NCBI GenBank assembly: GCA_017512745.1
Contig: JAFWEV010000107.1
Location: forward strand, 1-50,412
Direction of reading: 5' to 3'
DNA: 50,412 nucleotides
Origin: Oscillospiraceae bacterium
GTDB lineage: Bacteria; Bacillota; Clostridia; Oscillospirales; Ruminococcaceae
Shown here one piece after another: positions 45,246 to 50,412 of the stretch; position 1 is the first letter of the stretch; each line of letters begins with the position of its first letter. The notes beneath the pieces are model-generated. The model made no database searches. It was not told the DNA's origin and saw only the letters and a list, made by a program, of their open reading frames with translations. The position numbers were made by a program, and so were the translations under genes.

Positions 45246-46240
45246 GTATACAGAAGAAATACGTCACCTGTGTTGGTGACGTATGTGTGGACCTTATTGT
45301 TCCGTATGGGGAATTCAAGCAATATCTTCGAAATATGGAGCTTATGAAAGATCCGGATGTTCAAAGGCCGCAGGTATTTAGAAGGCTTGGCGGCACTTCC
45401 GGAAATACGATTCTCATTGCGTCCGCTTTAGGGGCTCCCGTAATGATAGCTTCTAAAGTCTCTGCCGAGAGCCACGGGAACTTTATTTTAAAGGAATTGA
45501 ATAAATATCAGGTCAACACTGACTATCTGCGGCAGGAAGGCCCGGATGGCCTGTGTATGGTTGCGATTCTGGATAATGATGACCGTGAAATGATGATCTG
45601 GAACGACAATAATGTTCCTTCTTTCTTTTTTGAAGAATACTCAATAGATAATGAAATAGCCAGAAAGAGTTCAATTATTCATTTTGCGGGAGTTATGATT
45701 CGCGAAGATGCTGAGCAGGAAAGAGAGATGATTCGATTCGCAAAGGTGGCACGAGAAACCGGCTGCAAGTGTACCCTTGATCTGAATCTTCGAATAGAGA
45801 CATGGGGATTCACACCAGAAAGACGTCAGATATTTGACCGAATGATCGCTGAATGCAACATCGTCTTCGGCTCAGGTTCAGATGAGTTTGAACCGTTCAC
45901 TGGTATCCATGAGTTTGGGTCTTCTGCTATAGCATTCTCCAAGATATATTCAGATAAAACAGTTATAGCAAGAGACGGCGCAAATGATGTCCTTATCATA
46001 AATAACGGTGAATACACTAGTATCCCGACTCTTCCAACCAATATAGTTAACAAAGTCGGTGCCGGAGATGCATTCGATGCTGGCTTTTTAACGGCTTATG
46101 CTGAAGACCATTCGATAGAAGAATGTGTTAAATACGGTATTGCTGTAGCCAGTTACACGATAGGATCTGAAAATGCCCACGCCGTTCCGTCAGAGGCTGA
46201 ACTTAAACGAATGATCGCAGCCATCGGCAATAAAAAATAA
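45242..46240 (+). CDS. PfkB-family carbohydrate kinase coupled to the TrpF-like gene
   Basis: A 332-residue ribokinase-family kinase. It opens with YVTCVGDVCVDLIVPYG, carries RLGGTSGNTILIASALGAPV (about 48-67), and has KVGAGDAFDAGFLTAY (about 274-289) with the catalytic Asp. It starts within the stop codon of the TrpF-like gene, so the two are translated together. The pair may phosphorylate and then isomerise a sugar or ribosyl compound. Codons are A/T-richer than in the first PfkB gene, which suggests a different origin. Confidence 0.87.
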   Translation: MSIQKKYVTCVGDVCVDLIVPYGEFKQYLRNMELMKDPDVQRPQVFRRLGGTSGNTILIASALGAPVMIASKVSAESHGNFILKELNKYQVNTDYLRQEGPDGLCMVAILDNDDREMMIWNDNNVPSFFFEEYSIDNEIARKSSIIHFAGVMIREDAEQEREMIRFAKVARETGCKCTLDLNLRIETWGFTPERRQIFDRMIAECNIVFGSGSDEFEPFTGIHEFGSSAIAFSKIYSDKTVIARDGANDVLIINNGEYTSIPTLPTNIVNKVGAGDAFDAGFLTAYAEDHSIEECVKYGIAVASYTIGSENAHAVPSEAELKRMIAAIGNKK

Positions 46241-46251
46241 AGAGGAACTCA

Positions 46252-46806
46252 ATGAATTCAAAAAAACTGGCTATTCTTCTTCCTGGTATCGGATATCACA
46301 GAGATAAACCGCTGCTGTACTATGCTTCCAAGCTGCTGCATAACAAAGGTTATGAAATCTTCCACGTTGAGTATAAAGATCTTCCCGCTAAGATCGTCGG
46401 AGATCCGGATATGATGCAGAAGGCGGTATTTATGGCTTATTGTCAATCGGTAGGGCAACTTGATCAGATCAGCTTTTCGAAGTACGCAGACATCGTCTTT
46501 ATAGGGAAGAGTATCGGAACAATCATAGCTGCCAAGTATGCTGCAGAGTATAAGATAAATGGAAGACAGATATGGTACACACCGCTTGAGGAGACCTTTA
46601 TGTTTTCAACTGAGGATGCAGTGGGATTTATAGGTGATGCCGATCCATGGTCGGATGTCAGAAAGGTCAAAGAATTAGCAAATAATATGAATATAAAGTT
46701 GTACTCATATCCGGACTGCAATCATTCTCTTGAGTGCAAATCGGTAGACAGGAATATATCAATTATCAGAGAAGTAATGCATATCACTGATGCATATCTG
46801 AATTAA
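46252..46806 (+). CDS. Small alpha/beta hydrolase
   Basis: A 184-residue alpha/beta hydrolase-like protein. The first strand and loop read LAILLPGIGYHRDKPLLYY (7-25). The nucleophile elbow is G85-K-S87-I-G89 in VFIGKSIGTIIAAKYA. The acid is likely in FIGDADPWSD (127-135), and H158 in CNHSLE is the base. It is shorter than most and lacks a lid. It starts 11 bases after the PfkB stop with AGAGGA upstream, so it is probably the third member of the TrpF-like/PfkB unit. Confidence 0.75.
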   Translation: MNSKKLAILLPGIGYHRDKPLLYYASKLLHNKGYEIFHVEYKDLPAKIVGDPDMMQKAVFMAYCQSVGQLDQISFSKYADIVFIGKSIGTIIAAKYAAEYKINGRQIWYTPLEETFMFSTEDAVGFIGDADPWSDVRKVKELANNMNIKLYSYPDCNHSLECKSVDRNISIIREVMHITDAYLN

Positions 46807-46853
46807 CGGTATCCAACCTGCTTAGAACAAGGAAGGGAACGGGATTTGCGTAT

Positions 46854-47114
46854 ATGTACAAACCAGAAACAAAAACAATTTTGGTATGCACCGATCCGGA
46901 AACCAATACAGAGTATTCGTTTGTACTGGACCTCACTAAAGACGACGGAGCAACTATAATAATCAAAGACCTGACGACGCATACTGCAAGAGCCAGATAC
47001 TATGAAGACATTCCGGAAGCCTATTCCGACTGGGAGCAGATAATGAAAAGCATCGTTTTCGGATATGGCACTCCTGAATCACACATCGGATTCATAAAAA
47101 GAGACAGATCTTAG
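46854..47114 (+). CDS. Unrecognised small protein
   Basis: An 86-residue soluble protein with short strands (TILVCTDPETNTEYSFVLDL, ATIIIKDLTTHTARARYYE) and a C-terminal helix. No family, motif or signal is recognised. A GGGA-like site lies 10 bases upstream, giving moderate support. Codon use matches the A/T-richer cassette. Confidence 0.5.
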   Translation: MYKPETKTILVCTDPETNTEYSFVLDLTKDDGATIIIKDLTTHTARARYYEDIPEAYSDWEQIMKSIVFGYGTPESHIGFIKRDRS

Positions 47115-47158
47115 AGTTAGCATATCGATCAAATATAAACTGACTGGAGGAAGCAGTA

Positions 47159-47545
47159 TTGAGACGTATCAACGTTGTCTGTGCAGTTATCCGCGACGGT
47201 GACAGGATATTTGCGACCGAGAGAGGATATGGAGATTATAAAGACTGGTGGGAGTTCCCGGGAGGGAAGATCGAAGAAGGGGAAAGACCTGAAGAGGCTC
47301 TTGCCCGTGAGATCAGAGAAGAACTGGCAACGGACATTACTGTCGGAGACCATATAAAAACCGTGGATTTTGCATATCCCGATTTTGATCTGAGGTTATC
47401 AAGCTATTGGGCTACTGTTACAGATGGCAATCTCACGCTGCTTGAGCATGAAGCGGCGAAGTGGCTCAGTTTTGATGAATTTGATTCAGTCAAGTGGCTT
47501 CCTGCGGATAAGATAATTGTTGACTTCATAAGGACAACAGTGTAA
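47159..47545 (+). CDS. MutT-like Nudix hydrolase (8-oxo-dGTPase type)
   Basis: A 128-residue Nudix protein. The Nudix box is complete: GGKIEEGERPEEALAREI followed by REELATDI (about 39-64), matching G-x5-E-x7-REU-x-EE-x-G/D-U. The N-terminus RINVVCAVIRDGDRIFATER and DWWEFPGG match MutT-type enzymes that remove oxidised dGTP. It starts at TTG 47159, with GGAGG 7-8 bases upstream. It is the last gene of this plus-strand run. Confidence 0.88.
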   Translation: MRRINVVCAVIRDGDRIFATERGYGDYKDWWEFPGGKIEEGERPEEALAREIREELATDITVGDHIKTVDFAYPDFDLRLSSYWATVTDGNLTLLEHEAAKWLSFDEFDSVKWLPADKIIVDFIRTTV

Positions 47546-47573
47546 TTTTTCCTGTATTTTGTGTCGTTCAATC

Positions 47574-47591
47574 ACAGATGAAAATCTGTTT
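47574..47591 (+). terminator. Short GNRA-looped hairpin after the Nudix gene
   Basis: ACAGAT and ATCTGT enclose the tetraloop GAAA, then TTTAAAA. The stem is only 6 pairs, so termination is uncertain. Confidence 0.4.
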
Positions 47592-47668
47592 AAAATGACG
47601 AACAATCATGATTATTACAGATTAGACAATAGTTGTGTAATTAAGCGAATATAAAAGGTGATGATATC

Positions 47669-47737
47669 ATGGATAACGAAAAAGCCAGGATGTTTATAAC
47701 AATACGCCCTGCGATCTGGGTGGATATCGCTCCGTGA
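47669..47737 (+). CDS. Possible 22-residue small ORF
   Basis: ATG at 47669 is preceded by AAAGGTG with 8-base spacing and reads MDNEKARMFITIRPAIWVDIAP before TGA. It lies in a gene-free stretch between the Nudix and M28 genes. GGGTGGAT (47718-47725) inside it is an inverted match to ATCCACCC at 47771-47778, at the end of the M28 gene. It may be a leader peptide, a gene remnant or chance. Confidence 0.3.
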   Translation: MDNEKARMFITIRPAIWVDIAP

Positions 47738-47765
47738 TAGGATCCCTCTGCACCAAGTAAAGATC

Positions 47766-48977
47766 TCAGGATCCACCCATGATCGAGATCATGGCAACAG
47801 TTGCCTTATAACAGTTATCGATACCCTGGATATCAAGATTATCCGGGGTATCTTTTCTTGTGTGGTAATAGTCCTCGAGGACGTGGTTGAGTCCGGTGAT
47901 GCCAACGGACCTGAATCCTCCCTGAGTAAATGCCGCGCTGTCCGTGGATCCACCGAATGGAGGGACCCAACCCCGCCTGCAGGGGACTTTAACCTGTTCC
48001 GCTGCATTAAAGAAAACCCTGGAGAGCTCAGGATCCGCCTTCACGGTACCGTTGAGATCTCTCTCATTGACCATGAGATATCTGGGATCGTGTATTGTAT
48101 CAAAACACACTATATATGTCGGAACATCTTTGTAATCGTCTTTATGTGTCTTGCACCAGGCTTTTGCCCCCTTAAGACCCGCTTCTTCAGACCCCGTTAA
48201 GATAACGCCCAGTTCGGTATTTTCAAGAGTGATACCATGCTTTTCCATCTGTCTGAGAAGAGAAATGCCCATGTAGCATCCGGTCAGGTTGTCGTTGGCG
48301 CCGTCGACTATGGTTTTCGGCTCGTATGTCTTTGCTACAAGAATGAAAAATGGCATAAAGAAAAGCCCAAACTTTGCCGCGGTGCCTGTCCATGCGGGAC
48401 CGGATGTGAGACTGATGATAGAGATCGATATATAGAACAGGACGCCTATAAGTGCCATGACTCCCGGTATCTCAAATACTATCCCTCCGAACCGATAGTT
48501 GAGAGGAAATTCCCATGCCGCGTCTATGTGGCCGTTCAGGAAAACGCGCCTTTTCACTTCTCCGGTGCAGCGGCGCACTGCGGTCACATTCGTACCGGTT
48601 TTCTCGGGAAAGAGAGGATCCAGTATCTGCCTGTACATGAGGAAATGAAATACGAATATGAAAAGAGCAAGCCCTCCGAAGAGGATGCTCAAGGCAGGAG
48701 ATATGAAGAAAGTGAGGGCGCAGAGAACATCGAAAGTCATGGAAAAATAGAAGTAACCCCAGAAAACGTCGGAGTGCTCCTTAAATGATTCGATCGTAAC
48801 TTCATCGCATCCGCAGTCATTTCTCAGAACTTCTGCCATATATTCCGCAGCTTCGCGCTCACCCTCTGTTCCGGGTGCGCGTTTTTTCATATCGCGGCAT
48901 ATATGGGCTATCTCGTTCACCATATAGCTGACCGCGTCGCTGCTGTTGTTAATAAGAACGGAAAAAGGTTTCTGCAT
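47766..48977 (-). CDS. Membrane-embedded M28-family zinc peptidase
   Basis: A 403-residue M28 (aminopeptidase-like) protein. Metal and catalytic residues are in order: H150 and D152 in NGHIDAAW, D225 in DGANDN, E264/E265 in TGSEEAG, D293 in CFDTI, and a late His in YYHTRKD. Two hydrophobic helices (about 73-116) precede the first His, and two more (about 165-190 and 203-217) are inserted between HID and DGANDN, so the enzyme is anchored in the membrane. It probably trims peptides at the membrane surface. The ATG at 48977 has no strong ribosome site. Confidence 0.85.
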   Translation of the reverse strand: MQKPFSVLINNSSDAVSYMVNEIAHICRDMKKRAPGTEGEREAAEYMAEVLRNDCGCDEVTIESFKEHSDVFWGYFYFSMTFDVLCALTFFISPALSILFGGLALFIFVFHFLMYRQILDPLFPEKTGTNVTAVRRCTGEVKRRVFLNGHIDAAWEFPLNYRFGGIVFEIPGVMALIGVLFYISISIISLTSGPAWTGTAAKFGLFFMPFFILVAKTYEPKTIVDGANDNLTGCYMGISLLRQMEKHGITLENTELGVILTGSEEAGLKGAKAWCKTHKDDYKDVPTYIVCFDTIHDPRYLMVNERDLNGTVKADPELSRVFFNAAEQVKVPCRRGWVPPFGGSTDSAAFTQGGFRSVGITGLNHVLEDYYHTRKDTPDNLDIQGIDNCYKATVAMISIMGGS

Positions 48978-49032
48978 ATTGTGTCTGTCCGTGCTGATCT
49001 CTGAATAAACGGGTTTCTGTTTATATAATGGT

Positions 49033-49830
49033 TTACACCGCGGAATTGCGGAATTCGATCGGAGTCATCCCGGTCTCTTTCCTGAATACGTTGTGGAAAT
49101 ACGGCTGGGATGAGAAGGCGAGATGGCTGCATATCTCTGAGATAGGTTTGTCCGTATACCTTAAGAGGACCTTTGCCTCGCGGATCTTGCAGGTCGTTAT
49201 GTATTTGCTTATCGTACTGCCGGTCTCTTTCCTGAATTGTTCCGAGAGGGAGGATCTGCTCTTTCCGGAGAACTCAATGACGTCTCTTGCGGTAAGCGGT
49301 TCATTGAGGTGCTGAATAATGTAGTTCGTGCAGCTGTGGATAGCAGGGGAGAGTTTTGAGGGAAACATGTATTTGCCTATTTCGGAAGTGAAGTCGATTA
49401 TCATGCTGTACTGCAGAACATATACTTCATCCATGGTGTTCAGGGCTTCGCACTGCTGGGTATATGTGTCGATCATGTAGTAAGCCTGCTCTACAGGAAC
49501 GCCGGAAGGGATCGCCGCCATCTTTCCGATCATGGCGACAAGCCCAATAAAGATATTCTTGACCTGTCTCAATTCGTTTTCTGCAAGCTTTCCCTCGTTG
49601 AAAGACTGCCTGTCCACGGATTCGAGAAGAAATTCCTTTATTTTTTCGGCGTTGCCCTGCTTTATATATTCGAGCATCGCCATCTCGAACTGATACGTCC
49701 CGTGGACCACCTCGTAGTCCCTGGCATCGTACATGGTCCTGGCCATGTTTGAGCCTATGAGAGTGCGGTAAGAATCCCTTGTGAACCGTTCCTTATTCTC
49801 GTTTATCCACTTGTTTCTGTTGTTGTCCAT
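49033..49830 (-). CDS. AraC-family transcription regulator
   Basis: A 265-residue regulator. The C-terminal double HTH reads LTARDVIEFSGKSRSSLSEQFRKETG (about 188-213), then PISEICSHLAFSSQPYFHNVFRKETGMTPIEFR (about 231-263), the AraC signature. The N-terminal part is helical, not a cupin, so it senses an unknown signal or partner. The ATG at 49830 has AGAGAGG 9 bases upstream; an earlier in-frame ATG lies at 49869. It diverges from the GH2 gene, which it probably controls. Confidence 0.9.
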   Translation of the reverse strand: MDNNRNKWINENKERFTRDSYRTLIGSNMARTMYDARDYEVVHGTYQFEMAMLEYIKQGNAEKIKEFLLESVDRQSFNEGKLAENELRQVKNIFIGLVAMIGKMAAIPSGVPVEQAYYMIDTYTQQCEALNTMDEVYVLQYSMIIDFTSEIGKYMFPSKLSPAIHSCTNYIIQHLNEPLTARDVIEFSGKSRSSLSEQFRKETGSTISKYITTCKIREAKVLLRYTDKPISEICSHLAFSSQPYFHNVFRKETGMTPIEFRNSAV

Positions 49831-49931
49831 GAATTTTACCTCTCTGGATAAATTTATAATAATCCGCACAAAATTATATTACAACACAATCCATATTTTT
49901 TAAGATAGAATCAGGTAAAAAATAAAAAAAT
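49831..49931. promoter_or_regulatory. Divergent promoter region of the AraC and GH2 genes
   Basis: The stretch is A/T-rich, with TAGAAT at 49907-49912 as a possible -10 for the GH2 gene and several A/T-rich hexamers on the other strand. The GH2 ribosome site is weak, so regulation may be needed for expression. Confidence 0.4.
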
Positions 49932-50412
49932 ATGGAATATAACTTCAACAAAAACTGGATACTGACGGATTCTAAGGGTGGTTCAAGAAAAGTCGACCTG
50001 CCGTATGATGCAATGATCAGGGAAAAAAGGAAAGACGACTGCATCAACGGCATAAACAGCGGCTATTACCCAGGTGGCAGATACACCTATTCCAAGGAGT
50101 TTGAAGTCTCAGAAGACGAGATGCAAAAGGTCATTATCGTCCATTTTGAGTGCGTGTATCAGAACTGTATTGTGACCGTAAACGACAGGGAAGTTGCAAG
50201 GCACAGGTACGGATATTCCTGTTTCGATGCGGATATATCGGAAGCGGTTACAGCGGGGAAGAACAGGATTTCGGTGACCGCGGACAATTCCCTCGAACCC
50301 AACTGCAGGTGGTATTCGGGAAGCGGCATATTCAGAGACGTGACCCTTAAAGTACTCGACGAGGACTATATAGACAGTCTTCATGTGGAGACAGTCTCAT
50401 ACGACCCCGCAG
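49932..50412 (+). CDS. Glycoside hydrolase family 2, N-terminal part (beta-galactosidase-like)
   Basis: The first 160 codons of a GH2 enzyme, cut at the window end. It begins NFNKNWIL, passes VDLPYDAMI (about 23-31) and SGYYPGGRYTYSKEFEV (about 46-62), then FECVYQNCIVTVNDREV and NSLEPNCRWYSGSGIFRDVTL (about 118-138), which belong to the GH2 sugar-binding jelly-roll domain. The catalytic barrel lies beyond the window. No signal peptide, so it is probably cytoplasmic. It is divergent from an AraC regulator, a common arrangement for sugar-use loci. Confidence 0.87.
   Translation, partial: MEYNFNKNWILTDSKGGSRKVDLPYDAMIREKRKDDCINGINSGYYPGGRYTYSKEFEVSEDEMQKVIIVHFECVYQNCIVTVNDREVARHRYGYSCFDADISEAVTAGKNRISVTADNSLEPNCRWYSGSGIFRDVTLKVLDEDYIDSLHVETVSYDPA

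Overview
The window reads as chromosomal DNA of a strictly anaerobic, gut- or rumen-type Bacillota bacterium of class Clostridia, possibly Lachnospiraceae or a relative. The grounds are strong AGGAGG-type ribosome binding sites, tight co-directional packing, heavy use of AGA and ATA codons at medium GC, and gene content: an AmmeMemoRadiSam locus, a desulfoferrodoxin-like domain, GH1/GH2/GH3 glycosidases and M3/M28 peptidases. The family placement is inference. I see no rRNA, tRNA, transposase or CRISPR array.

Layout. 1-755 (minus) is the start of a Sel1-repeat protein cut by the window edge. From 881 to 28373 every gene is on the plus strand. 0.9-12.7 kb is mostly metabolic: a flavodoxin, a P-loop kinase, a 6-phospho-beta-glucosidase (GH1), a UroD-like methyltransferase-fold protein, a CASTOR/POLLUX-type RCK ion channel, a HIT protein, a VOC protein, an XRE regulator fused to a (p)ppGpp-hydrolase-type HD domain, a Gfo/Idh/MocA oxidoreductase, and a fused LigB/MEMO-AMMECR1 protein followed by its radical SAM partner.

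12.9-26.6 kb is an accessory array of small, mostly acidic proteins. Several resemble families known as bacterial immunity proteins or their relatives (DUF4261-like, DUF6985-like, SUFU, ankyrin, CbrC/UPF0167, DUF6572/DUF1444-like, GAD-like/DUF1851). They are interleaved with four GNAT acetyltransferases, a DMT transporter, a TraX-type membrane protein and a GH3 lipoprotein. No toxin gene is visible, so it looks like an orphan or stockpiled immunity locus. An M3 oligopeptidase ends this run.

28.4-35.2 kb holds a TtcA-like PP-loop enzyme, a peroxiredoxin-like protein, and a TetR repressor divergent from an MFS transporter with repeated AGTTACA operators. An amino-acid permease and a MalY/PatB-type C-S lyase follow. 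35.2-40.7 kb is a second accessory patch: an unrecognised 312-residue protein, an Imm32-like protein, a lipoprotein broken by a stop codon, an XRE-desulfoferrodoxin fusion, a VOC protein, a HAD phosphatase broken by a one-base frameshift, and an HD hydrolase.

41-50.4 kb is carbohydrate-related: an esterase, a SIS-PfkB pair, an AT-richer cassette (TrpF-like barrel without its catalytic Cys, PfkB kinase, alpha/beta hydrolase, small protein), a MutT-like Nudix enzyme, a membrane-embedded M28 peptidase, and an AraC regulator divergent from a GH2 glycosidase that runs off the window.

The least-described material is the immunity-like array, the two regulator-enzyme fusions (XRE-alarmone hydrolase, XRE-superoxide reductase-like), the AmmeMemoRadiSam locus and the TrpF-like/PfkB cassette.
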